From Synergistaceae bacterium (GTDB lineage Bacteria; Synergistota; Synergistia; Synergistales; Synergistaceae): a stretch of 9,594 bases of DNA. Positions 1-7,476 of this stretch are shown one piece after another. The stretch spans positions 1 through 9,594 of the forward strand of contig JAAYEY010000035.1 of assembly GCA_012728505.1 (NCBI GenBank). Direction: 5' to 3'. The notes under the pieces are model-generated. The model did not search any database, was not told the origin of the DNA, and saw only the letters and a list, made by a program, of their open reading frames with translations. A program made the translations under genes and the position numbers. Position 1 is the first letter of the stretch; each line of letters opens with the position of its first letter.

Positions 1-1202
1 AAATATCTCATTGGGTTTACCGCGTCTCCGTTGACTCTGGTCTCAAAATGGAGATGGTTTCCGGTAGCGACCCCTGTTGCCCCGACTCTTCCAATTACAC
101 CGCCCCTGTTGATCTTTACACCTTCTGAGCATTCAATTCTTGAGAGGTGCGCATACACTGTTGTAAGATTGCCACCATGGTCAAGTATAACCACGTTTCC
201 ATACCCGCTCAGCCATCCTGTAAATAATACTTCTCCCGTATCAGCGGCCTTCACCGGAGTGCCGTTAGGGGCACTTATATCAATCCCGGTGTGGGTTATT
301 TTCGTTTTGAATATAGGATGTACTCTTGTTCCGAAGGTACTCGTGATGGTTCCCTGGACTGGCCAGGCGAGCCTTCCTCCCCTATAGTAAACCGTCTGCT
401 GTTTACCGGGAGTTCTTTTCGCGGCCAATGCTCTCTTCTCAGTCAGCAACCTTTTTATCGTAGCCTGAAGCTCCTTTGAAGCTCTTAGAAGCTCATTCTG
501 CTGAGCCATATAGAGATCTTTGTCCTTACGGACTTTAACAAGTATTACATTTCTTTCATTTGACGCACCTTTTAGCTCGTTTGTCTGGCTTTTTAGTTCC
601 TTGCCGTGAGATTCAAGACTTGCCTTTTGAACCTTAAGCTGTTCCTGTGTTTCGCTCAGTTTCTGCTTTTGGTATTTTAGTTCGTTTATAAGCTGCTGGT
701 CCTGCTCAGCTATCTTTGCCAGTAGATATGAATTGGTCAGTGCATCTTCTGCTCCCTGCGATGAAAGCAGTAGGTTAAAATTAGTGGTAGCTCCATATTT
801 ATAAATGGAGACAAGACGATGTTTCAGAAGCTCTTCGCCCTCAGCTATCCTCTTGTTCTTTTCTACTATTTCATTTGAAAGTCTCACAATATTCTGATGG
901 ACTTTTTTTATTCTGAGAGTAACAACGTTTACTTTTTGTCGTGTAACGGTAATTTTTTGGCTTAGAATCTCTATTTGTTGGGTAACTGTTTTTTCCTTTT
1001 GAGTCGTCTCAGATAGCTTCTTATTAGTAGTTGAGATTCTCTTTTGTATTTGCTGGTACTCTGCTTCCTGTTTTTTAATCTGTGTATCAATATCATCTTC
1101 CTTTTTTTCGGCAGCACTAACCATTCCTCCGGTTAAAATAATAAAGAGGAATGTGGTCAGGAAAAAGAAGATTAAATATCTGGTAAACCTATAGCAAAAC
1201 AA
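1..1202 (-). CDS. EnvC-like murein hydrolase activator / M23 peptidase, 3' end cut by window edge
   Basis: Secreted coiled-coil protein with a C-terminal LytM/M23 domain; such proteins cut peptidoglycan or activate amidases at the septum, usually under FtsEX control. I read 400 codons from a TTG start at 1202; the frame runs off the left edge just after NPMRY, which is normally within a few residues of the end of an M23 domain. Residues 1-31 form a signal peptide: basic residues R5 and R8, a hydrophobic stretch at about 9-27, and likely cleavage after VSA. Residues about 35-265 are charged Gln/Lys/Glu-rich coiled coil in two segments. The M23 domain spans about 278-400, with HTGID (H304, D308), AHLS (H352) and HLHFE (H383, H385), so the zinc and catalytic residues are all present and the enzyme may be active itself, unlike E. 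coli EnvC. The start follows ftsX by 26 bases. The only nearby ATG (1124) would remove the signal peptide. Confidence 0.93.
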   Translation of the reverse strand, partial: MFCYRFTRYLIFFFLTTFLFIILTGGMVSAAEKKEDDIDTQIKKQEAEYQQIQKRISTTNKKLSETTQKEKTVTQQIEILSQKITVTRQKVNVVTLRIKKVHQNIVRLSNEIVEKNKRIAEGEELLKHRLVSIYKYGATTNFNLLLSSQGAEDALTNSYLLAKIAEQDQQLINELKYQKQKLSETQEQLKVQKASLESHGKELKSQTNELKGASNERNVILVKVRKDKDLYMAQQNELLRASKELQATIKRLLTEKRALAAKRTPGKQQTVYYRGGRLAWPVQGTITSTFGTRVHPIFKTKITHTGIDISAPNGTPVKAADTGEVLFTGWLSGYGNVVILDHGGNLTTVYAHLSRIECSEGVKINRGGVIGRVGATGVATGNHLHFETRVNGDAVNPMRY

Positions 1203-1211
1203 ATTTATTTT

Positions 1212-1218
1212 ACCCCCT
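1212..1218 (-). promoter_or_regulatory. Ribosome binding site setting the TTG start of the M23 peptidase
   Basis: AGGGGGT on the minus strand lies 9 bases before TTG at 1202. That start gives a complete signal peptide. The later ATG at 1124 has GGAGGA directly touching it and would begin at the end of the signal peptide, so the TTG is preferred. Confidence 0.7.
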
Positions 1219-1228
1219 GGTTAAGTCG

Positions 1229-2113
1229 CTAAAGCGGTTTCGATGCTTTTCTGATGAATTTTTCTACAGCCATAAGGCTTGATATCAAACTTACGGTTGC
1301 ACCACAGCATATGAGCATAAATGCGAGTTTACCCGTGAGTCTTGTAGATTCTATTAGTGGAATGAATGGAAGCATTTCCTTTAGCCTTGTTACAGCGCTA
1401 TAGTATGTACCCCCCAAGAGGAGCGACGCAAACAATGCCCCTGTAATACCTAGTATAAAACCCTGTATAACAAAAGGAAGGGCCACATAGGTAGAAGTAG
1501 CTCCCACCATCATCATAACTCCTATTTCTTCTTCCCTTGAATATACAGATATCCTTATAGTGTTAAAGAGGACAACTCCGCTGGCGGCAATAGCTACTAG
1601 CAGCATAATTATTGAAAACTTTTCAACAAAGCTTGACACTCTAGCTAGCTTTTCAGCCACGCGCCCGGCGTAAACAATATCCTCAACCTCGGGAATAGCA
1701 ATCAGCAAACGTGCTGTTTCAGCTACCTGAGAAACATTTTTCACCTTTATTTCAAAGCTTTCAGGCAGTGGGTTCTCCCCCAGCAGCATAACTGCTTTTG
1801 CCTGCTCCCCAATCCTCGAGCGTAGGCGTTCAAGCGCCATATCCCTTGTTATCAGTTTCGTCTCTTTAACAAAAGGAAGCTCTTTTATTGCTTTTTCCGT
1901 TGCCTTTGCGTCAGCTTTTGGCTTGAGGTAAGCCTGTATGGTTAGCTGATTTTCAAGAGAGCTAACTATGTTTTTCACATTGAGTACAAAGAGGGTGCTG
2001 GCTCCAATTATAAAAAAGACGGACATCGCTGTAAATATTGTTAGAAGGCTCATGCCCCAATGGCGTACAATAAGCCTCCATCCATCCCTGCATGCATATC
2101 TAACAGCTGCCAT
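1229..2113 (-). CDS. ftsX: Cell division protein FtsX, ABC transporter-like permease subunit
   Basis: Membrane partner of FtsE. FtsEX does not transport; ATP hydrolysis by FtsE is passed through FtsX to a peptidoglycan hydrolase or its activator outside the membrane. Counting from the first possible start (2122, 297 aa): TM1 is about 24-48, the extracellular domain about 50-168, TM2 about 169-193, TM3 about 212-240 and TM4 about 265-286. The family block NTIRISVYSREEEIGVM followed by MVGAT and PF occupies 187-217. Two ATGs are possible. The one at 2122 touches its Shine-Dalgarno; the one at 2113 (giving 294 aa) sits 10 bases from GGAGG, so I use 2113. The start overlaps the end of ftsE by 14 bases (23 for the longer form), suggesting translational coupling. 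The M23 gene that follows is the likely output of the complex. Confidence 0.96.
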   Translation of the reverse strand: MAAVRYACRDGWRLIVRHWGMSLLTIFTAMSVFFIIGASTLFVLNVKNIVSSLENQLTIQAYLKPKADAKATEKAIKELPFVKETKLITRDMALERLRSRIGEQAKAVMLLGENPLPESFEIKVKNVSQVAETARLLIAIPEVEDIVYAGRVAEKLARVSSFVEKFSIIMLLVAIAASGVVLFNTIRISVYSREEEIGVMMMVGATSTYVALPFVIQGFILGITGALFASLLLGGTYYSAVTRLKEMLPFIPLIESTRLTGKLAFMLICCGATVSLISSLMAVEKFIRKASKPL

Positions 2114-2795
2114 GAAGCTCATACCTCCCCTGCTCTTCGTCCCTCACGATACGCCCTCTGTGAATCTCTACGACTCTGTGGGTGTAGGTGTCGACAATAT
2201 ACTCGTTATGTGTAGCCATGATCACAGTAGTACCTGCGGCATTTATTCCAAGTATCAGTTGCATTATCTCGTCGGCAGTATGGTTATCCAGGTTTCCTGT
2301 CGGTTCGTCAGCTAGCAAAAGAGAAGGACCGCTTACTATAGCCCTCGCTATGGAGAGACGCTGCTGTTCTCCTCCTGAAAGTTGAGGCGGAAACAAATTT
2401 CTTCTGCGCCAAATTCCTACAAGCTTAAGCACCTCAGATACCCTGTCCGAAATCTCTCTGGGAGGAAGCCCCATTACTTCAAGAACAAATGCCACATTTT
2501 CGAACGCAGTGAGGTTCGGAAGAAGAAGAAAGCTTTGGAAGACAACACCTATATCTCTCCTGAAAAGAGCCAGATTAAATCTGTTTATCTTTCTCAAAAG
2601 ATTGCCTCCTACGCTAATCTGGCCTCTTGTGGGTACGACTTCTCTCGTTATACAGCGCAACAGAGTCGTCTTACCCGATCCGGTCTCTCCTACAAGGTAA
2701 ACAAAATCTCCCTTTTCCATTTGAAAATATATGTCTTCCAGCGCTATTATGTCAGGCTGAAATATTTTAGTTACTCCGGAAAATTTTATTTCCAT
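2100..2795 (-). CDS. ftsE: Cell division ATP-binding protein FtsE
   Basis: Cytoplasmic ABC-type ATPase that pairs with FtsX at the division site. All nucleotide-binding motifs are intact in 231 aa: Walker [10 protein letters not shown] at 36-44, Q-loop Q87, signature LSGGEQQR at 139-146, Walker B LLLADE at 159-164 followed by PTGNLD, and H-loop H196. Length is typical for the family (about 220-230). AGGAGGT lies 11 bases before the ATG and overlaps the stop codon of the upstream transketolase-like gene, leaving a 9-base gap between the two frames. The downstream end overlaps ftsX. The ABC fold alone would fit a LolD/MacB-type ATPase, but direct pairing with ftsX settles the call. Confidence 0.97.
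   Translation of the reverse strand: MEIKFSGVTKIFQPDIIALEDIYFQMEKGDFVYLVGETGSGKTTLLRCITREVVPTRGQISVGGNLLRKINRFNLALFRRDIGVVFQSFLLLPNLTAFENVAFVLEVMGLPPREISDRVSEVLKLVGIWRRRNLFPPQLSGGEQQRLSIARAIVSGPSLLLADEPTGNLDNHTADEIMQLILGINAAGTTVIMATHNEYIVDTYTHRVVEIHRGRIVRDEEQGRYELHGSC
2123..2131 (-). promoter_or_regulatory. Ribosome binding site of ftsX inside the ftsE end
   Basis: AGGGGAGGT on the minus strand ends directly at ATG 2122 and is 10 bases from ATG 2113. The zero spacing disfavours the upstream ATG. Confidence 0.6.
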
Positions 2796-2804
2796 AACAG
2801 TAAA

Positions 2805-3749
2805 CTACCTCCTGCGAAGCGCCCAAGCTTGTGCTGCCGCGCTAACTATTTCTTTCCATGTCAGACCCAAATACTCTCTAAGCTCTTCAGGAGCCCCGCT
2901 GTGAACAAACTGATCATCTATGGCCACGAATTTAACCGGCACGGGGTAAGTCCTGGAGAGGCATTCAGCAGTAGCGCTACAGAGACCTCCTACAGAACTG
3001 TGCTCTTCAGCAACGACACAGCAGCCTGTCCTTCTTACAGAGGCAAGGAGAGTCTGTTCAGGGAAAGGCTTCAGACTATAACAGTCAAGTATTTCGACAT
3101 CTATTCCCTGTTGGTCAAGTATTTCCGCGGCCTTAAGTGCCTGATGTGCCATTATACCGCATGTACAAACTGTTACTGATGTTCCCTCGCGCAGAAATCT
3201 GGCTCCGCCAAAGCTAAAATCTTCATCCGGGTCATTCTTCAACTGTGAAAGCGGCGTTTGCCCAAGCCTGATGTAAACAGGGCCGGTCGATTTACGTGCG
3301 GCATCTATTATTCCTCTCGTCGAATTCCTGTCGGAGGGAATAGCCACGCTCATATTCGGCATGGCTCTCATAAGGGTCATATCCTCTGTCATTATTCTAG
3401 AGGCTCCCTCTTCACCGCAGGAAAGCCCACCGTCAGGGACTGCTATCCTAACTGGCAACGAAGGCATGGCAAGCGATTCTCTTATCTGCGAATAGCTCCT
3501 GCTCAGAATCTTGGAAGAGACTCCTATTATCCATGGTTTTTTACCGTTGAGAGCAAGCCCTGCTGCGTTAAGGATCATGTTTGAATCAGAGGCCGAAGAT
3601 ATAAGAACTTTATCTTTCGGTAGGTCTTTTAATGGCCCTAGGTCGAGATCCATTTCCTGTGCAACAAGAACAAAATCATCTTCCTGGGAGAACAACGCCA
3701 AATACTCACAAAAATCATTCCATGTACAAGATCTTGTCCTTTCATCCAT
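2805..3749 (-). CDS. Transketolase-like protein, C-terminal half (Pyr plus C domains), active site degenerate
   Basis: 314 aa, the usual length for the C-terminal subunit of a split transketolase. The Pyr domain is clear: SNMILNAAGLAL at 56-67, SYSQIR at 85-90, the block GGLSCGEEGA at 107-116, LMRAMPNM at 126-133 and GPVYIRLGQ at 156-164. The transketolase C domain follows, about 188-310, with VVAEEHSSVGGL at 245-256. By block alignment to E. coli TktA (from memory), the cofactor-activating Glu411 is Asp55, His461 is Asp106, Asp469 is Glu114 and His473 is Arg118; the last three keep exact TktA spacing. Normal thiamine diphosphate catalysis is therefore doubtful. The frame is intact over its whole length, which argues against a decaying gene. 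GGAGGG lies 8 bases before the ATG. The start overlaps the N-terminal partner by 8 bases. The true role is unknown. Confidence 0.85.
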   Translation of the reverse strand: MDERTRSCTWNDFCEYLALFSQEDDFVLVAQEMDLDLGPLKDLPKDKVLISSASDSNMILNAAGLALNGKKPWIIGVSSKILSRSYSQIRESLAMPSLPVRIAVPDGGLSCGEEGASRIMTEDMTLMRAMPNMSVAIPSDRNSTRGIIDAARKSTGPVYIRLGQTPLSQLKNDPDEDFSFGGARFLREGTSVTVCTCGIMAHQALKAAEILDQQGIDVEILDCYSLKPFPEQTLLASVRRTGCCVVAEEHSSVGGLCSATAECLSRTYPVPVKFVAIDDQFVHSGAPEELREYLGLTWKEIVSAAAQAWALRRR

Positions 3750-4566
3750 TTGACCGACCCTCCATCTCTTCCAAAACTCTGTCCATCGATTCAGTGTTCA
3801 ATGTTTTTTTTGTTCCGGCAGAACCAACATCCCCAAATGATATCCCTCTGCCGTTCCTAAGAGAGGCAAAGATTGCTGTAGGCTGTGCAGGTTCAGAATT
3901 CAGAACATTGAAAGTTTTCTCCATAGAGGCAAAGTCACAACCTTCCATGTCAAACACTCTCCATCCAAATTCAGAAAGACGCTCCATGCACGGGGCCTGT
4001 AAATCGGGAATATTAGGGGTTTCTATACTTTTGCAAGCTATAATAATTATAATATTAGAAATGTTTCTTTTTCCGCATCTTTCCGCTTCAAGAAAAAAAT
4101 CTGCAGATGAGAATTCTTCTTCTCCCAACAGGCAAAATACCCTTGCTTTATTGTTTTCACGACCAAGAGACTCAGCGTAGCCGGCAGCTATGGAGAGCTC
4201 TGTCCCAGATGTTACGCAGGGGGCATCTATTCCAAGTGCCCTTCTAAAATCGGGCGAAGCCTGGAGCGTTGCACCAAGTCTTCTGTAATGCCACAATTCT
4301 TCGCGTTCGTAGTATCCCCGCCTTGCGAGTACAGAATAGAGGGCAGGAACACCATCTTCAGCCCCCAGACAAAACCTATCCCTGTCAACTCTCTTTGGGC
4401 TCTCAGCGAGGCTAAGAATCTCCTCCCAGTAGAGATAGACAAGAAGGTCTGATATTAAAAGAGGAAAGTCAAGGGGGCCGGAACGTGCGACACCGACCAT
4501 CTTCACTATATCTTTTCTCACCTCAGAGGCGATCTGTTTTAACTCACTTATCCTAGTTATTTTCAT
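3742..4566 (-). CDS. Transketolase-like protein, N-terminal half (PP domain), cofactor site lost
   Basis: 274 aa, the normal size for the N-terminal subunit of a split transketolase, which should bind the diphosphate of thiamine diphosphate through Mg2+. The family frame is recognisable: MVGVARSG at 23-30, RDRFCLG at 62-68 then PALY at 74-77, LQASPD at 101-106, ELSIAAGYA at 123-131, LLGEEE at 146-151, IIIII at 172-176, FGW at 200-202 and GRGISF at 239-244. Key residues are replaced: the SGHPGG block reads SGPLDF, KGH reads AED, QGHPD reads QASPD, the GDG motif reads GEE (Asp to Glu149), and the paired Asn is Lys179, exactly 30 residues on as in E. coli TktA D155/N185. The WHG histidine is Ala250. 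I infer a pseudoenzyme or a much altered activity. The gene overlaps csaB by 14 bases and its C-terminal partner by 8. Confidence 0.85.
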   Translation of the reverse strand: MKITRISELKQIASEVRKDIVKMVGVARSGPLDFPLLISDLLVYLYWEEILSLAESPKRVDRDRFCLGAEDGVPALYSVLARRGYYEREELWHYRRLGATLQASPDFRRALGIDAPCVTSGTELSIAAGYAESLGRENNKARVFCLLGEEEFSSADFFLEAERCGKRNISNIIIIIACKSIETPNIPDLQAPCMERLSEFGWRVFDMEGCDFASMEKTFNVLNSEPAQPTAIFASLRNGRGISFGDVGSAGTKKTLNTESMDRVLEEMEGRSNG

Positions 4567-5569
4567 AGTTTTCTCCCAACACGATACTTAGCCCTTCTTT
4601 AAATGATTCGGCCACTCTATCGGCTGTATGTTCAAGTATTGCAGCGTCAGGAGGAGACGAAAAATCTGATCCGACTGTGCCTATAACAGGGACGTCCCAT
4701 TCTTTGCAAAATGAAACTACTTTAGGATCGTAGGGAGCTCCGCGCAAAGGCAATCCTGCAAGAAAGGAAAGGATTAGGAAGTGCAGCCTCATCCCAACAG
4801 CACAATAACTTCCACTCAGTAAATTTTCGAACTGAGAGAGGGTTTTGACAACAGTAATTTGATCCAATTTTAAAGTACCATTACAAGCATATTTTTCGAA
4901 TTCCTTAAGATCATCATCTGAAAAAGCCACCGCAAATATCTTGAGATTGTTTTCCTCTGCTATTTTTGCTGCAGAACTGACAGCAAGCCTTGACACCCTA
5001 TCATGACCTGTGCGCAGGTTCAGCAGAAGCCTGTCTCCTCTGTCAAAATCTCTTTTTACGCTGAGGGACATAACAAGGTCTGGGGACTGTGTTCCAAAAA
5101 CTCCCCAATTATTGAGTATCCCGAGAGAGCTTCTGTTTCTGACATTTCTGTACAGACAGCGTCTGTAAGCTTTTTTCGCTAAATAAGATCCGATTGCTGT
5201 ATTGAGAGGGCCGATAGACTGTCCAACGGCCCACGGCTTGGCAGATCTAAAACGGGCCATCTGCACCAGAGACCAATAATATAGACACGACCTAAGACTC
5301 GTCTGGTCCTGAAAAAGGCCTCCTCCTCCAAAAAGCAACGTTTTAGAATCTTTGAGTACCTTGCTTATCTCTTGTAGTTTCCATCTGTCAAAAGCGTCGA
5401 TCCCAAGGGATTCTTTCGTCCTTTCCGGATCGGCGGAGAGTATAGCAATCTTTTCTTTAGCGATCCCGCTGCTCTCAAGCAGATTGACGCAAGCCTCGGC
5501 CAAGAGTTCATCGCCCAGGTTGCCAAATCCATAATAACCTGCTAAAAGAACTTCGTATTTACGGTTCAA
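4553..5569 (-). CDS. csaB: Polysaccharide pyruvyl transferase CsaB
   Basis: Transfers pyruvate from phosphoenolpyruvate onto a sugar of a wall polysaccharide; in S-layer bacteria the ketal pyruvyl group is what SLH domains bind. The 338 aa show the family signatures: GYYGFGNLGDELL at 11-23, FGGGGLFQDQTSLRS at 80-94, VGQSIGPL at 115-122, GMRLHFLIL at 259-267 and APYDPKV at 278-284. There is no signal peptide, so it acts in the cytoplasm, probably on a lipid-linked precursor. The start is TTG (5567-5569), with AGGA 8 bases upstream and a TTGA overlap with the stop of the DUF5693 gene; the N-terminal motif begins only about ten residues in, so no later start is possible. Pairing with DUF5693 is a familiar arrangement. 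Whether this organism makes SLH proteins cannot be seen here. Confidence 0.93.
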   Translation of the reverse strand: MNRKYEVLLAGYYGFGNLGDELLAEACVNLLESSGIAKEKIAILSADPERTKESLGIDAFDRWKLQEISKVLKDSKTLLFGGGGLFQDQTSLRSCLYYWSLVQMARFRSAKPWAVGQSIGPLNTAIGSYLAKKAYRRCLYRNVRNRSSLGILNNWGVFGTQSPDLVMSLSVKRDFDRGDRLLLNLRTGHDRVSRLAVSSAAKIAEENNLKIFAVAFSDDDLKEFEKYACNGTLKLDQITVVKTLSQFENLLSGSYCAVGMRLHFLILSFLAGLPLRGAPYDPKVVSFCKEWDVPVIGTVGSDFSSPPDAAILEHTADRVAESFKEGLSIVLGENYENN

Positions 5570-7476
5570 CTTCTAGTTCCTGCTATCAGCCTTTTCCCCA
5601 GCGGCAGCAATGCGTAATTGATTATAGCTACTGAAGCAGCGCCTATAAGCATGCCAAGCCACCATCCGTTCAGAGTCCTTATAAGACTTAGCGAAACGAG
5701 CGTGTGGAAATGGCAAAAGGTATTTACCGCTGAGCTAAATGCCAATACTGAAACTATCCTCAATGCTTCGCGGTAACCGGGAACCCATCCTTTTCTGACC
5801 ACATACCAATATATGACTAGAGCGGGATATCCGATGAGAAACTCTTTGGTTCTTGGTCTTACAAGCAGAGTCCGCTCAATGAATTCACGGAATGCTACCT
5901 CCCATCCGGGAACGTTGGAAACATTATCGCTTCTAAGCGCCATAATAATCATAGCGAGCATTATTACACCAAGCAGGAAAAGTTCTCCCCATATGGCAGG
6001 CCTATTGACTATTTCCAGCATTGATTCAGGATGGACCCTCCTTCTCAGGTCATGCATCAGCACAAGAAGGGGGGGCAGGAGCAGGGTAAGTTTTACTCCG
6101 GAAAAAGGAGTAAGTCTGAGTGCCGCGATTGTTGTACCGTAGAAAGCGGCAATAGCCATCCCTCCGGCTACAATGATAAAGAGTCCTTTTAGCGCACCTG
6201 GCAGAGGGCTTTTATGACTTTCCAGTGCCGATAAGGCTGCCTCGGTAGCGGCCACTGCACCGCAAAGACCGCCTAAAATACGTGCCAGCGAAGATACTTT
6301 CCACATTCCTGCGGAGAGCAGCAAAGAAGCTATAAGCAGCAAAAATATCACCTTTATACTTACTGTTTCATCCTCTTCTCCTCTGAGTCTAATCAGATAG
6401 AACCAACCACAGAAAATAAGAGTAATCCCGCATGCAAGGGCGCCTAGTAAGCTATTAGGCCATATATCAAGATGTGATGGCCAGCCTAATTCGTAACCTC
6501 GTGCCTTTATTGATTCGCCTGTAATATTAAGGTCTTCTAAAAAAACTTGGAGTTTGCCTCCCATGTTAAGGTCGTATGGCCTCACCATGATAAATCTGAC
6601 TGAACGTTCATGAACGGCCCTGACGAAGCGCTCGGCTATCTGGACCCTCGGAATGCTTCTCGATATAACCTCATCGCGTGTGAGGCTATGAAGCTGGATT
6701 AGCAACGGAGACATCGCTTTCGCAAAACCACTGGCTCCCACTTGTTTCACAAACTCTGTCTGTGAGAAAGTAATTCCTTTGCGTTTCATAACTTCTGCAA
6801 GTGGTTTGTAGTCAGGATAGCCCGCCATTATCATTCCTGCAGCTGTTACGTTCCTTATATCTTCATAGCGCGACGTAAGAAAATCGAAAGCTGCGGCTGT
6901 CTCTGAAGCGTCGGACGCAGGGCAGGAACCCGGACGGAAAAGGACAGGAATACTGTTTTCTTTGCAAAAATCGAGAGCGTAAAAATCCGGAACAAAGGCT
7001 GATACCTTGAAATCCGACGCGCTGCCCGGAAGTAAGAGGACTGCATCCTCTCCTTTATAAATTATCTCTGTGACAGGCAACTTTATTTTAAGGTATTCGG
7101 AAAGAGGTTCGAAATACTGCGAAGTTCTAGCAAGCACAATTACAGCTCTGTCAGAAAGAATGTTTTCTGAGTCAAGTCCTAACTCTCCGGCAGAACCATA
7201 TTTTATAGCAAGGGGACTGGTAAGTGTAAGTTCTTCCCCGGTAAATTCAGACACCGAGAGCCCCATAACACCAAGCTTGTTAATATCCATCCAAATCTTA
7301 TCGGCTGGAGATGAAGTCTGGGCTGAAAGAGTTGTCAGGTCTCTGAATTCCATCACGAAAGCAACCGTTTTATTTGATTTCTCCGTGTTGTACCTTGGAA
7401 TAATACCTACGACTGCAAGCAACATAACTGCTGCCATTGCCAATAAGACTATATTTCTAGCTTTCAAATATTTCAT
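5566..7476 (-). CDS. DUF5693 family multi-pass membrane protein
   Basis: 636 aa from ATG 7476. One N-terminal membrane segment (about 8-27) is followed by a large outward-facing domain of roughly 300 residues, then about eight hydrophobic segments from about 340 to the end. The C-terminal part carries RPRTKEFLIGYPAL (about 540-553) and NTFCHFHT (about 585-592), which I recall as conserved in DUF5693. No biochemical role is established to my knowledge. The soluble domain contains an alpha/beta-looking region (for example VLFRPGS and VTAAGMIMAGYPDYKPLAEVMKRKG) but I see no catalytic motif I can name. The gene overlaps maf by ATGA and csaB by TTGA, so it is translationally coupled to csaB. A part in making, flipping or displaying the polymer that CsaB pyruvylates is an inference from this linkage. 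Confidence 0.85.
   Translation of the reverse strand: MKYLKARNIVLLAMAAVMLLAVVGIIPRYNTEKSNKTVAFVMEFRDLTTLSAQTSSPADKIWMDINKLGVMGLSVSEFTGEELTLTSPLAIKYGSAGELGLDSENILSDRAVIVLARTSQYFEPLSEYLKIKLPVTEIIYKGEDAVLLLPGSASDFKVSAFVPDFYALDFCKENSIPVLFRPGSCPASDASETAAAFDFLTSRYEDIRNVTAAGMIMAGYPDYKPLAEVMKRKGITFSQTEFVKQVGASGFAKAMSPLLIQLHSLTRDEVISRSIPRVQIAERFVRAVHERSVRFIMVRPYDLNMGGKLQVFLEDLNITGESIKARGYELGWPSHLDIWPNSLLGALACGITLIFCGWFYLIRLRGEEDETVSIKVIFLLLIASLLLSAGMWKVSSLARILGGLCGAVAATEAALSALESHKSPLPGALKGLFIIVAGGMAIAAFYGTTIAALRLTPFSGVKLTLLLPPLLVLMHDLRRRVHPESMLEIVNRPAIWGELFLLGVIMLAMIIMALRSDNVSNVPGWEVAFREFIERTLLVRPRTKEFLIGYPALVIYWYVVRKGWVPGYREALRIVSVLAFSSAVNTFCHFHTLVSLSLIRTLNGWWLGMLIGAASVAIINYALLPLGKRLIAGTRS

Noticed and set aside
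31..387. Plus-strand open frame of 118 codons at the left edge
   Set aside because: It is the complement of the M23 catalytic domain, whose minus-strand frame carries HTGID and HLHFE.
2382..3179. Long plus-strand open frame of 265 codons
   Set aside because: It lies opposite ftsE and the transketolase-like C half, both with clear family motifs; the translation is low-complexity and matches nothing I recognise. Treated as an antisense shadow.
3632..4180. Plus-strand open frame of 182 codons opposite the transketolase-like genes
   Set aside because: Antisense to well-supported coding sequence, no ribosome site or motif seen.
2805..4566. A single transketolase gene broken by a frameshift
   Set aside because: The two halves each have normal split-subunit length; the second has its own GGAGGG site and ATG, and the 8-base overlap is a normal operon junction. 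Split transketolases are common in this kind of bacterium.
2805..4566. 1-deoxy-D-xylulose-5-phosphate synthase instead of transketolase
   Set aside because: DXS is one long chain and has GDG and catalytic residues that are absent here; the sequence blocks (LMRAMPNM, VYIRLG) match the split transketolase subunit layout better.
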